Positions 36,506 through 47,904 of a stretch of 64,000 nucleotides of DNA are shown here, piece by piece; the stretch's first letter is position 1, and the number at the start of each line of letters is the position of its first letter. Source of the stretch: Stutzerimonas stutzeri (lineage in GTDB: Bacteria > Pseudomonadota > Gammaproteobacteria > Pseudomonadales > Pseudomonadaceae); NCBI RefSeq assembly GCF_024448715.1, contig NZ_JAMOHZ010000009.1, forward strand, positions 62,001 to 126,000. The letters run 5' to 3'. A program made the position numbers and the translations under genes. The notes under the pieces are model-generated. The model was not told where the DNA came from. It saw only the letters and a program-made list of their open reading frames with translations, and searched no databases.

Positions 36506-36624
36506 AGCGTGCCCTCCAGCTCTTTGGCCATTCTTGTGGGTAGAAAGCCGGTTGAACAGGGCAGCCAGCCACTCAGGTGAGTCATAGCTTGCCCTCTAAT
36601 TCTTTGGCTTGGTTGCGGTTGAAC
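36502..36624 (-). repeat. Diverged tandem duplication of the spuG 3' end
   Basis: The last codons of spuG (AKELEGKL, stop at 36582-36584) recur 80 bases downstream as MAKELEGTL with its stop at 36502-36504, overlapping the spuH ATG as ATGA. About 28 bases align with roughly six mismatches, and a further GTTGAAC match lies beyond a 13-base offset. The second copy could be read as a nine-codon minigene (36502-36531) and it carries the ribosome-binding site of spuH. Confidence 0.7.
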
Positions 36625-37478
36625 AAAATGATCGGCACCAACAGGATCGCCAGCATCACTACCGCCAGCGCCGACGCCACCGGCCAATCGCGATTGTTGA
36701 AGAATTCCTGCCAGAGCACCTTGCCGATCATCAGTGTCTCCGGCCCGCCAAGCAGTTCGGGGATCACGAACTCACCCACCACCGGAATGAATACCAGCAT
36801 GCAGCCGGCGATGACGCCGTTTTTCGACAACGGCACGGTGATTTTCCAGAAGCTGGTGAGGTTACGCGCGCCAAGGTCGGAAGCCGCCTCCAGCAGGCTG
36901 AGGTCGTGCTTCACCAGGTTGGCGTAGAGCGGCAGGATCATGAACGGCAGGTAGGAGTAGACCACCCCGATGTATACCGCCAGATCGGTGTTGAGAATGC
37001 GCAGCGGCTCGTCGATCAGTCCCATGCCCTGCAGCAATCCGTTGAGGATGCCGTTGCTGCTGAGAATACCCATCCAGGCGTAGACACGGATCAGAATCGC
37101 GGTCCAGGTCGGCATCATGATCAGCAGCAACAACACGGTTTGCAGATCCTTGCGCGCGCGGGCGATGGCGTAGGCCATCGGATAGCCGATCAGCAGGCAC
37201 ATCAAGGTGCTGAAAAAGGCGATCTTCAGCGAGCCTGCATAGGCTGCCCAGTACAGATCATCCTCGCTGAGAAAGATGTAATTGCCGAGATTGATCACCA
37301 CCTGCAGTTGCTGCTCGGCGTAGGCAAAAATCTCCGTGTAGGGCGGAATCGCCACGTCTGCCGCCGCGAAGCTGATCTTCAGTACGATGATGAATGGCAG
37401 CAGGAAAAACAGCGCGAGCCACAGGAAGGGTACGCCGATGACCAGGCGGCGACCCGCGTTCAGGCGTGAGCGGCTCAT
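36582..37478 (-). CDS. spuG: Polyamine ABC transporter permease SpuG (PotH-like)
   Basis: 298 residues from the ATG at 37478, which forms an ATGA overlap with spuF; a start at 37508 is less likely. Six membrane helices with the permease EAA loop at LEAASDLGARNLTSFWKITVPLS (about residue 200). It pairs with SpuH to form the channel for putrescine and spermidine uptake. Confidence 0.92.
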   Translation of the reverse strand: MSRSRLNAGRRLVIGVPFLWLALFFLLPFIIVLKISFAAADVAIPPYTEIFAYAEQQLQVVINLGNYIFLSEDDLYWAAYAGSLKIAFFSTLMCLLIGYPMAYAIARARKDLQTVLLLLIMMPTWTAILIRVYAWMGILSSNGILNGLLQGMGLIDEPLRILNTDLAVYIGVVYSYLPFMILPLYANLVKHDLSLLEAASDLGARNLTSFWKITVPLSKNGVIAGCMLVFIPVVGEFVIPELLGGPETLMIGKVLWQEFFNNRDWPVASALAVVMLAILLVPIILFNRNQAKELEGKL

Positions 37479-38626
37479 GCCTGCAGCACCACGCCGCTGT
37501 CGTCCCACCAGTAGACGAACACCTCTTCCTCCCAGGTCGGCAGCTTCACGTGACGTTCGGCATTGGCCATAAACGCCTGCAGGATGCCGCCGGACGGCAT
37601 CTGGATGTAGTAGACCGAATGCCCGCCCAGATAGGCGATGTCGTAAACGACGCCCTTGGCCCAGTTGTAGCCGGGCCGCTGCAGGTCAGGCAGCTCGGTG
37701 CCGATCAGCAGCTTTTCGGGGCGAAGTGCATACGTAATCTGCTTGTCCTGGGCGCGCGTGCTGATGCCGTGGCCCACGTAGATCGGATTTTCCAGGCCAG
37801 GGCAGGCGATCACGGCATGGTCTTCCATGTCTTCGACGAGTTCACCCTCGAACAGATTGACGTTGCCGATGAACTCGCAGACCAGACGGCTCGCGGGCGT
37901 CTCGTAAATGTCCATCGGGCTGCCGACCTGGGCGATCCAGCCCAGGTGCATGATGGCGATGCGCTCGGCCATGGTCATGGCTTCTTCCTGGTCGTGAGTG
38001 ACCATCACGCAGGTCACACCGACCCGCTCGATGATCTGCACCAGCTCCAGTTGCATCTGCGAGCGCAGCTTTTTGTCCAGCGCGCCCATGGGCTCGTCGA
38101 GCAGCAACAGCTTGGGCCGCTTGGCCAACGATCGGGCCAGAGCCACACGTTGCCGTTGGCCACCGGAGAGCTGATGCGGCTTGCGCTTGGCGTACTGGCT
38201 CATCTGCACCAGCGTCAGCATCTCATCGACGCGCGTCTGCACCTCGTCTTTGGACAGGCCGTCCTGCTTGAGGCCGAAGGCGATGTTCTGCGCGACGGTC
38301 ATATGCGGGAACAGCGCATAAGACTGAAACATCATGTTGATCGGCCGCTCGTAAGGCGGCATGTCGGTGATGTCCTGACCGTCGAGAAAAATGCGCCCCT
38401 CGGTGGGCCGCTCGAATCCCGCGAGCATGCGCAGCAGCGTGGATTTGCCCGAGCCAGAGCCACCCAGCAGCGCGAATATCTCGCCCTGGTGGATGCTCAG
38501 CGAGACATCATCGACCGCCACCGTTTCGTCGAACTTCTTGGTGACGCGATCGATCTTCAGCAGCACCTGCTTGTTCTGGCTCTCACCGGTGAGGGCCTTT
38601 TTGTAGGCGCTGGAGGCAACAGCCAT
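37475..38626 (-). CDS. spuF: Polyamine ABC transporter ATP-binding protein SpuF (PotG-like)
   Basis: 383 residues. Walker A GGSGSGKSTLLR, signature LSGGQRQRVALARSLA, Walker B LLLLDEPMGALD, switch His in VTHDQEEAM, and a C-terminal TOBE-type regulatory domain (about 290-380) as in PotA/PotG. It drives import through SpuGH. Translationally coupled to spuG. Confidence 0.93.
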   Translation of the reverse strand: MAVASSAYKKALTGESQNKQVLLKIDRVTKKFDETVAVDDVSLSIHQGEIFALLGGSGSGKSTLLRMLAGFERPTEGRIFLDGQDITDMPPYERPINMMFQSYALFPHMTVAQNIAFGLKQDGLSKDEVQTRVDEMLTLVQMSQYAKRKPHQLSGGQRQRVALARSLAKRPKLLLLDEPMGALDKKLRSQMQLELVQIIERVGVTCVMVTHDQEEAMTMAERIAIMHLGWIAQVGSPMDIYETPASRLVCEFIGNVNLFEGELVEDMEDHAVIACPGLENPIYVGHGISTRAQDKQITYALRPEKLLIGTELPDLQRPGYNWAKGVVYDIAYLGGHSVYYIQMPSGGILQAFMANAERHVKLPTWEEEVFVYWWDDSGVVLQA

Positions 38627-38705
38627 GCGCGAACTCCCGATTGGAAAAATGGGCCCGGACGGTGCCGGGAAATGGTGGCAACGCAGCTAGTTTTTCAACA
38701 GCCTG

Positions 38706-39821
<1,116 letters not shown>

Positions 39822-40022
39822 TCAGCGGGCGAAAGGCGGGCTGTTTATTGGAAAAACCTCTAAAAATCAACTGGCAAGACGCAACTGGCGATGCGGCCAT
39901 GCCCGAAGGGAGGTGCTGCACGCGGATCGCAAGCCAGCGCTGCGGGTTCGTACGTAGCTCCCTTCAGGGTCTGGTGCCGACTGCACAGACCCGCAATCGG
40001 GCCTGGCAAGCCGGTTTCGGTA

Positions 40023-41144
<1,122 letters not shown>

Positions 41145-41382
41145 TTATGTCGGGGCTAGGAACAGGTCACGCTGGCGCGGCGATCAACGCCGGTCTCACC
41201 GCTCCTGGACAGTTAAGTGGCTGTGCCGGCATCGACACACCCCTCGGTAAGTCAGGCCAAAGCACGCGCGCAGTCTGGCAAGGTCGATGGCTGTTTTTCA
41301 ACAACCCGAACGAGCTTTGCACATACGTTCGTAACATTAGTACATGCCGCTCGGAGAGCGCCGCGACCAGCACCCATGCCGG

Positions 41383-42741
41383 TCAAGCCAGAGCATCCTT
41401 GGCGGTTGCATCCAGGCATTGCCGAACCTTGCCGATCAGCTCGTCGATCTGCTCCTCGTTTATCACCAGCGGTGGCGAAATGATCATGGTGTCGCCCACC
41501 GCGCGCATCACTAAACCGTTGCGGAAACAATGCTCGCGACAGAGCATGCCCACGCCCGGATCGGCGAAGCGCTCGCGGGTTTTCTTGTTCTTCACCAGCT
41601 CCAGCGCGCCGAGCATGCCGACGCCGCGGGCTTCGCCCACTAGCGGATGCTCGACCAGCTCCTGCCACCGTGACTGCAAATAAGGTGCCGTTTTCGTCTT
41701 GACCCTTTCGACGACTTTCTCTTCACGCATGATGCGAATGTTTTCCAACGCTACGGCGGCGGCCACCGGATGACCCGAGTAAGTGAAACCGTGATAGAAC
41801 TCGCCGCCCTCGTTGAGCGTATGCACCACTTCGTCGCGCACCACTACCCCGCCCATTGGGATATAGCCGGAGGTCAGGCCTTTGGCGATGGGCATCAGAT
41901 CCGGCGCGTTGCCGTAATAGTCGCTACCGAACCATTCGCCGGTACGGCCGAAACCACAGATGACTTCGTCGGCTATGAAAAGAATGTCGTAGCGGGCAAG
42001 GATTTCGCGAATCTTCGGCCAATAGCTGTCCGGCGGGATGATCACTCCGCCCGCGCCCTGAATCGGTTCAGCGATAAAGGCGGCTACCTTGTCTTCGCCA
42101 ACTTCGAGAATCTTGCGCTCCAGCTGCTCGGCCACGCGAACGCCGAATTCCTCCGGATCGAGATCATCGCCCTCGCCGAACCAGTAGGGCTGGTCGATAT
42201 GCTCGATACCGGGAATCGGGCCGTCGCTCTGGTCGTGCATCGCCTTCATACCGCCGAGGCTGGCGCCGGCGATGGTCGAGCCGTGGTAGCCATTCCAGCG
42301 GCCAATCACGACCTTCTTCGAAGGCTGCCCCTTGGTTGCCCAGTAATGGCGCACCATGCGCAGTACGGTGTCGTTGGCTTCCGAGCCGGAGCCGGTGAAG
42401 AAGACATGGTTCATACCGTCCGGCGCGATCTCGGCTATGGCCTTGGCCAGCGCTAAGGCCGGCGGATGGGCGGTCTGGAAAAACAGGTTGTAGTACGGCA
42501 GCTCACGCATCTGCCGGGTCGCCGCTTCGACCAGCTCTTCGCGCCCATAGCCGAGGTTGACGCACCAGAGTCCGGCCATGGCATCGAGGATTTTGTGGCC
42601 TTCGCTGTCCCAGAGATAGACACCCTCGCCGCGGGTGATGATGCGCGTGCCCTTGGCGTTCAGCGCCTTGAAATCAGTGAACGGCGGCAGATGATGGTCG
42701 CGGCTCAGGGCTTGCCAATGCAGGGTTTGCGAATCGCTCAT
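41383..42741 (-). CDS. spuC: Polyamine:pyruvate aminotransferase SpuC
   Basis: 452 residues, class III PLP-dependent aminotransferase. Motifs: [38 protein letters not shown], the PLP Asp in [14 protein letters not shown] and the Schiff-base Lys in [14 protein letters not shown]. In P. aeruginosa SpuC transaminates putrescine and other amines to aminoaldehydes with pyruvate. Between spuB and spuD in the operon. Confidence 0.92.
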   Translation of the reverse strand: MSDSQTLHWQALSRDHHLPPFTDFKALNAKGTRIITRGEGVYLWDSEGHKILDAMAGLWCVNLGYGREELVEAATRQMRELPYYNLFFQTAHPPALALAKAIAEIAPDGMNHVFFTGSGSEANDTVLRMVRHYWATKGQPSKKVVIGRWNGYHGSTIAGASLGGMKAMHDQSDGPIPGIEHIDQPYWFGEGDDLDPEEFGVRVAEQLERKILEVGEDKVAAFIAEPIQGAGGVIIPPDSYWPKIREILARYDILFIADEVICGFGRTGEWFGSDYYGNAPDLMPIAKGLTSGYIPMGGVVVRDEVVHTLNEGGEFYHGFTYSGHPVAAAVALENIRIMREEKVVERVKTKTAPYLQSRWQELVEHPLVGEARGVGMLGALELVKNKKTRERFADPGVGMLCREHCFRNGLVMRAVGDTMIISPPLVINEEQIDELIGKVRQCLDATAKDALA

Positions 42742-42818
42742 CAGTCACCTCTTGGCTATATTTGTTTGCTTATCGTGGATGAGAAAAGCGCCATCCACCC
42801 TACGACGCTTGAAGCCGC

Positions 42819-44177
42819 TTATACCGACAACATCAGGAATTCCCGCTCCCAGGAACTGATTACCCGGTGGTAGTTCTCCTGTTCGGCGCGCTTGACCGCG
42901 ACATAGCCGGTGATGAATTTGGGGCTCAGATATTTCTCCAACTTCTTACAGTTCTCCATCCGTTCCAGCGCCGCCTCGAGCGTCAGCGGCAGGCGCAGGT
43001 TGCGCCGCTCATAGCCACGACCCTTGACCGGCTGGCTCGGCGGCAGCTCTTCGATCATGCCGATGTAGCCACAGAGCAGGCTGGCGGCGATAGCCAGATA
43101 GGGATTGGCATCGGCGCCCGGCAGCCGGTTCTCGACGCGACGGTTCTGCGGGTCGGAATCCGGCACCCGCAGGCCGACGGTACGGTTCTCTTCCCCCCAC
43201 TCGACATTCACCGGCGCCGAGGTATCCGGCAGGAATCGGCGGAAGGAGTTCACATTCGGCGCAAACAGCGGCAGCAGCTCGGGTATGTATTTCTGCAGGC
43301 CGCCAACGTGGTGCAGAAAAAGCTGGCTCATGGTGCCGTCGCTGTTGGAAAAGATGTTGCGCCCGGTTTCCAGGTCCACAACGCTCTGGTGCAAATGCAT
43401 GGCGCTGCCAGGCTCTCCCGTCATGGGCTTGGCCATGAAGGTGGCGGCGACGTTGTGCTTGAGCGCGGCCTCGCGCATGGTGCGCTTGAACACCAGGATC
43501 TGGTCGGCCAGATGCAGCGCTTCGCCGTGACGGAAGTTGATTTCCATCTGCGCGGTGCCTTCCTCGTGAATCAGGGTATCCAGATCGAGCCCCTGCGCCT
43601 CGCACCAGTCATACATGTCTTCGAACAACGGATCGAACTCGTTGGCCGCGTCGATGGAGAACGACTGCCGGCCGGTTTCCTGACGGCCCGAACGGCCGAT
43701 TGGCGGCTGGAACGGCAGGTCCGGATCTTCGCAGCGCTTGGTCAGGTAGAACTCCATCTCCGGCGCGACGATGGGCTGCCAGCCCTTATCGGCATACATC
43801 TTCAGCACCCGCTTGAGGATGTTGCGTGGAGATATCTCGATGGGGTTGCCCATCTTGTCGTAGGTATCGTGGATCACTTGAGCGGTGGGCTCGATAGCCC
43901 AGGGAACGAGGAACACCGCATCTGCATCGGGCCGACAGAACATGTCGATGTCGGCCGGGTCGAGCAGCTCGTAATAGATGTCGTCTTCGACGTAGTCGCC
44001 GGTAACCGTCTGCAACAGCACACTCTCGGGAAGGCGCATGCCCTTCTCGTCGAGAAACTTGTTTGTAGGTGAGATCTTGCCGCGGGCGATGCCTGTCAGG
44101 TCGCTGATCAGGCATTCCACCTCGGTAATCTTGCGTTCTTTCAGCCAGCCGGTGAGCTGGTCGAGCTTGCTGGACAT
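42819..44177 (-). CDS. spuB: Gamma-glutamylpolyamine synthetase SpuB (glutamine synthetase family)
   Basis: 452 residues, start at 44177 with GAGG five bases upstream. Glutamine synthetase fold: EVECLISDLTGIARGK, APEMEFYLTKR, HEEGTAQMEINFRHG, FMAKPMTGEPGSAMHLHQSV and PGADANPYLAIAASLLCG. In the PuuA/SpuB branch the enzyme ligates glutamate to putrescine or other polyamines with ATP instead of making glutamine. It follows spuA with 44 bases between. Confidence 0.92.
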   Translation of the reverse strand: MSSKLDQLTGWLKERKITEVECLISDLTGIARGKISPTNKFLDEKGMRLPESVLLQTVTGDYVEDDIYYELLDPADIDMFCRPDADAVFLVPWAIEPTAQVIHDTYDKMGNPIEISPRNILKRVLKMYADKGWQPIVAPEMEFYLTKRCEDPDLPFQPPIGRSGRQETGRQSFSIDAANEFDPLFEDMYDWCEAQGLDLDTLIHEEGTAQMEINFRHGEALHLADQILVFKRTMREAALKHNVAATFMAKPMTGEPGSAMHLHQSVVDLETGRNIFSNSDGTMSQLFLHHVGGLQKYIPELLPLFAPNVNSFRRFLPDTSAPVNVEWGEENRTVGLRVPDSDPQNRRVENRLPGADANPYLAIAASLLCGYIGMIEELPPSQPVKGRGYERRNLRLPLTLEAALERMENCKKLEKYLSPKFITGYVAVKRAEQENYHRVISSWEREFLMLSV

Positions 44178-44221
44178 ATCAACCTCGGGACTATTGAGAC
44201 GAGCGCCGTGCCGGCCTGCGC

Positions 44222-44968
44222 TCAGCGCCGCTCGGCGCGTTCCTGGCAGGCTTGGGCGAAGCCCTGAAACAGCGCCAGGTAATGCGGGTATTCATGCACC
44301 TTCCATTCCGGATGCCACTGCACGCCAAGTGCGAACGTACGCGCGGCCTCAACGGAAAAGGCCTCGATCAACCCGTCGGGCGCCAGCGCCTCGATACGCA
44401 GCCCGTTGCCGAGCCGTTCGACACCTTGGCCGTGCACCGAATTCACCTCGATCTGCGGCGGCAGCCCGAGCCGCTCAAGCACCCCCCCGGGTTGAACATG
44501 CAAGGCATGGCTGAGGCCGTACTGCACCTCCAGCGGATCTTCGGCGCGCTCGCGATGATCGGCATAAGGACCTGCTTCGTGCACCTTCTGGTGCAGACTG
44601 CCGCCAAAGGCCACGTTCATTTCCTGGAAGCCGCGGCAGACACCGAATACCGGAATACCCACTTCCACCGCCGCACGAATCAGCGGCAGCGTCAGGCGAT
44701 CACGCGACGGATCATGTGGCGTGCCCTCAGCGCTGGCCGGGCCGCCGTAATGATGAGGCTCGACATTGGAGGGTGAGCCGGTAAAGAGCAGGCCGTCTAC
44801 GCTATCTAGAAGAGCAATGGGGTCTATCAGATCGTCCAGCGCCGGAATGACCAGCGGCATACCTGCGATTGCCGCCGCGCGCAGGTACTTGTCGCCGGCA
44901 ATGTGGAAGTTGTGGTGGCCTATCTGCCTGGTACAGGCGGAAACGCCGATCAATGGCACGCGAGGCAT
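44222..44968 (-). CDS. spuA: Gamma-glutamyl-polyamine hydrolase SpuA (class I glutamine amidotransferase-like)
   Basis: 248 residues from the ATG at 44968 (MPRVPLIGVSAC); longer starts add sequence not expected for the family. PuuD-like peptidase C26: IGHHNFHIAGDKYL, DGLLFTGSPSNVEPHHYGG, nucleophile Cys in FGVCRGFQEMNVAFGG and the His-Glu pair in GVQWHPEWK. It releases glutamate from gamma-glutamylated intermediates. First gene of spuABCDEFGH, divergent from spuI. Confidence 0.9.
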   Translation of the reverse strand: MPRVPLIGVSACTRQIGHHNFHIAGDKYLRAAAIAGMPLVIPALDDLIDPIALLDSVDGLLFTGSPSNVEPHHYGGPASAEGTPHDPSRDRLTLPLIRAAVEVGIPVFGVCRGFQEMNVAFGGSLHQKVHEAGPYADHRERAEDPLEVQYGLSHALHVQPGGVLERLGLPPQIEVNSVHGQGVERLGNGLRIEALAPDGLIEAFSVEAARTFALGVQWHPEWKVHEYPHYLALFQGFAQACQERAERR

Positions 44969-45106
44969 GGGATACTCGTCTTTCCAGATGGGGCTCGTCG
45001 GAGAGTAGTCTTGTTCGTTTTTATAGACAATAGCCGACGAAATCTTGAACGCAAAGTCGCGGTCGCTCATTTTTGTAAAGGCCGAGAATGCCCCAAAAGT
45101 GCCCAA

Positions 45107-45219
45107 AGCTGGCCTTCATGGTGCTTTTTTAAGCGCTATTGACACCGACAGAGGTTTTCGATTGACTCCAAAGCAAGCTGTCTGATGATTGAAATTTTTA
45201 ACAATTAAGGTGCTTCATC
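45107..45219. promoter_or_regulatory. Divergent spuA/spuI promoter region
   Basis: A short AT-rich intergenic region between the divergent genes (the spuA leader extends to 44968). On the plus strand a possible sigma-70 promoter for spuI is TTGACT (45162-45167), 16 bases, GATGAT (45184-45189), and another TTGACA is at 45139-45144. Polyamine-responsive control in P. aeruginosa acts here, but I cannot identify operators by eye. Confidence 0.4.
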
Positions 45220-46596
45220 ATGCTCCCGCAGCCGCGTGCCGTTCAGCTCAACGAAGCTAACGCATTTCTCAAGGAACATCCGGAGGTCCAGTACGTCGAC
45301 CTGCTGATCGCAGACATGAACGGTGTCGTTCGAGGCAAGCGCATCGAGCGCGCCAGTCTGCACAAAGTCTATGAAAAAGGTATCAACCTGCCCGCCTCGC
45401 TGTTCGCACTCGATATCAACGGCATCACCGTGGAAAGCACCGGACTGGGCATGGATATCGGTGATTCGGACCGGACCTGCTTCCCCATTCCCAATACATT
45501 GAGCAACGAACCCTGGCAGAAGCGTCCGACCGCTCAGTTGCTGATGACCATGCACGAGCGCGACGGCTCACCATTCTTCGCCGATCCGCGCGAAGTGCTG
45601 CGCCAGGTGGTGAGCAAGTTTGACGAGCTGGGGTTGACCATCTGCGCCGCGTTCGAGCTGGAGTTTTACCTGATCGACCAGGAAAACGTGAACGGCCGGC
45701 CTCAACCGCCACGCTCGCCGATCTCCGGTAAGCGCCCCCATTCCACCCAGGTCTATCTGATTGATGACCTCGACGAATATGTCGACTGTCTGCAGGACGT
45801 CCTCGAAGGCGCCAAGGAGCAGGGCATTCCCGCCGATGCCATCGTCAAGGAAAGCGCCCCGGCGCAATTCGAGGTCAACCTTCATCACGTCGCCGACCCG
45901 ATCAAGGCGTGCGACTACGCGGTGCTGCTCAAGCGCCTGATCAAGAACATCGCCTACGACCACGAGATGGACACCACCTTCATGGCCAAGCCCTATCCGG
46001 GCCAGGCCGGCAATGGTCTGCACGTACACATCTCGCTGCTCGACAAGAATGGCAACAATATATTCGCTACCGACAACCCCCTGGAAAGCGAAACGTTGCG
46101 CCACGCCATCGGCGGTATTCAGCAGACCATGGCGGCGTCGATGGCCTTTCTCTGCCCCAACGTCAACTCTTATCGCCGCTTCGGCGCGCAGTTCTACGTA
46201 CCCAATGCACCGTGCTGGGGCCTGGACAACCGCACCGTAGCCCTTCGGGTGCCGACCGACAGCTCGGACGCCGTGCGCATCGAGCACCGCGTGGCCGGTG
46301 CCGACGCCAACCCCTATCTGCTGCTGGCCAGCGTGCTGGCTGGTATCCACCACGGTCTGACCAACAAGATCGCACCGGACGAGCCAATCGAAGGCAACTC
46401 CTACGAGCAGGTCGAACAGAGCCTGCCGACCAACCTGCGCGATGCCCTGCGGGAACTGGACGACAGCGAAATCATGGCGCGCTACATCGACTCCACCTAT
46501 ATCGACATCTTCGTCGCCTGTAAGGAGAGCGAACTGGCCGAGTTCGAACACTCGATCTCAGACCTGGAATACAACTGGTATTTGCATACGGTTTGA
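45220..46596 (+). CDS. spuI: Gamma-glutamylpolyamine synthetase SpuI (glutamine synthetase family)
   Basis: 458 residues, AAGG nine bases upstream. A second member of the glutamine-synthetase fold: YVDLLIADMNGVVRGKR, AAFELEFYLID, FMAKPYPGQAGNGLHVHISL, SYRRFGAQFYVPNAP and VAGADANPYLLLASVLAG. It is clearly related to SpuB yet divergent; the pair probably act on different amines. It is divergent from spuA as in P. aeruginosa. Confidence 0.92.
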   Translation: MLPQPRAVQLNEANAFLKEHPEVQYVDLLIADMNGVVRGKRIERASLHKVYEKGINLPASLFALDINGITVESTGLGMDIGDSDRTCFPIPNTLSNEPWQKRPTAQLLMTMHERDGSPFFADPREVLRQVVSKFDELGLTICAAFELEFYLIDQENVNGRPQPPRSPISGKRPHSTQVYLIDDLDEYVDCLQDVLEGAKEQGIPADAIVKESAPAQFEVNLHHVADPIKACDYAVLLKRLIKNIAYDHEMDTTFMAKPYPGQAGNGLHVHISLLDKNGNNIFATDNPLESETLRHAIGGIQQTMAASMAFLCPNVNSYRRFGAQFYVPNAPCWGLDNRTVALRVPTDSSDAVRIEHRVAGADANPYLLLASVLAGIHHGLTNKIAPDEPIEGNSYEQVEQSLPTNLRDALRELDDSEIMARYIDSTYIDIFVACKESELAEFEHSISDLEYNWYLHTV

Positions 46597-46919
46597 CGGC
46601 TGGAAAGCCGAAAAGCGCGGAAGGCAAGGCGGGCCGGTTGAGTGGTTGCCATGCCTGAAACGTTGAGCACCTATGATCGCTGAAGGCTGGGAATCGTAGG
46701 GTAGGCCGGGCGGCGTTCCGTTTCAGCTCAACAAGGTCGGCAACGGTGGGCTGAAGCCCACCCTACGGCTCCGGTATTTGTGGTAGGCCCCACGACCAGC
46801 GCAGCTTTTTCGTCCGGCCTTCCAGCCTCCAGCGCTGTCGTCGTCTTTTCCAGGCTTCAGCGAACCCCATCGCGTAAAATCGATCCACTTTCTATAAGCC
46901 AATCTTTTTCGAGGCCGTC
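46597..46919. other. Intergenic region between spuI and aguB
   Basis: This 323-bp gap holds the REP-like element at 46696-46766 and no gene. In P. aeruginosa, as I recall it, aguR and another gene lie at this place; neither is here. The aguB promoter must lie in the right part; GAGG stands six bases before its ATG. Confidence 0.5.
46696..46766. repeat. REP-like imperfect palindrome, copy 2
   Basis: Starts GTAGGGTAGGCCGGGCGGCG and ends GGGCTGAAGCCCACCCTAC, and is the inverse-orientation counterpart of the element at 9555-9637. Right-hand part forms its own stem, GTGGGCT/AGCCCAC. Probably a dispersed intergenic repeat. Confidence 0.7.
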
Positions 46920-47798
46920 ATGTCCCGTATCGTCACCGTCGCCGCCACCCAGATGGCTTGTTCCTGGGATCGCAAAGCCAACATTGCCAATGCCGACAAG
47001 CTGGTCCGTGAAGCGGCCGCCAAGGGCGCGCAGGTCATCCTGATTCAGGAATTGTTCGAGACGCCCTACTTCTGCCAGAAGCCGAATCCGGAATATCTGC
47101 AGCTGGCCACTTCAGTCGAGCAAAACCCGGCCATTCAGCACTTCCAGAAGGTCGCCGCCGAGTTGCAGGTCGTGCTGCCTATCAGCTTCTTCGAAGTCGC
47201 CGGGCGTGCGCGCTTCAACTCCATCGCCATCATCGATGCCGACGGCAAGATGCTCGGCGTCTACCGCAAGAGCCATATCCCGGATGGACCGGGCTATCAC
47301 GAGAAGTATTACTTCAACCCCGGCGACACCGGCTTCAAGGTCTGGAACACCCGCTACGCTAAGATCGGCGTGGCGATCTGCTGGGACCAGTGGTTCCCCG
47401 AAACCGCCCGCAGCATGGCGCTGATGGGCGCCGAGCTGCTGTTCTACCCAACCGCCATCGGCAGCGAGCCGCATGATCCGAACATCACCTCACGCGACCA
47501 CTGGCAGCGCGTGCAACAGGGCCACGCCGGCGCCAACCTGATGCCTTTGATTGCCAGCAATCGTATCGGCACCGAGGAGCAGGACGGCTACGACATTACG
47601 TTCTACGGCTCTTCGTTCATCGCCGACCAGTTCGGCGCCAAGGTCGAGGAAATGGACGAAACCAGCGAAGGCGTGCTGGTACACGAATTTGACCTGGACA
47701 AGCTGGAGCACATCCGCAGCGCCTGGGGCGTATTCCGTGATCGCCGGCCGAACCTGTACAGCCCGATCAAGACACTCGATGGCTCGCTGGAATCCTGA
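46920..47798 (+). CDS. aguB: N-carbamoylputrescine amidohydrolase AguB
   Basis: 292 residues, carbon-nitrogen hydrolase (nitrilase) superfamily. Catalytic triad: Glu in LIQELFETPYF, Lys in YRKSHIPDGPGYHEKYYF, Cys in GVAICWDQWFPE. Family member AguB turns N-carbamoylputrescine into putrescine, CO2 and ammonia. With aguA downstream it converts agmatine to putrescine, feeding the spu pathway encoded beside it. Confidence 0.94.
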   Translation: MSRIVTVAATQMACSWDRKANIANADKLVREAAAKGAQVILIQELFETPYFCQKPNPEYLQLATSVEQNPAIQHFQKVAAELQVVLPISFFEVAGRARFNSIAIIDADGKMLGVYRKSHIPDGPGYHEKYYFNPGDTGFKVWNTRYAKIGVAICWDQWFPETARSMALMGAELLFYPTAIGSEPHDPNITSRDHWQRVQQGHAGANLMPLIASNRIGTEEQDGYDITFYGSSFIADQFGAKVEEMDETSEGVLVHEFDLDKLEHIRSAWGVFRDRRPNLYSPIKTLDGSLES

Positions 47799-47817
47799 CC
47801 GAACATTTTGACCCATC

Positions 47818-47880
47818 GTAGGAGCGAGCTTGCTCGCGAATTCGGCTATGCAAACTGTTCGCGAGCAAGCTCGCTCCTAC
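47818..47880. repeat. REP palindrome between aguB and aguA
   Basis: Perfect 23-bp arms (47818-47840 and 47858-47880, starting GTAGGAGCGAGCTTGCTCGC) with a 17-base loop. This is the common pseudomonad REP motif. It sits inside an otherwise co-directional gene pair and could affect aguA expression or mRNA stability. Confidence 0.85.
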
Positions 47881-47904
47881 AAAGCGCTCTCACGGAAAAT
47901 ACCG

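Noticed and set aside
42867..44072. Plus-strand ORF of 401 aa opposite spuB
   Set aside because: Mirror frame of the glutamine-synthetase gene, typical of high third-position GC.
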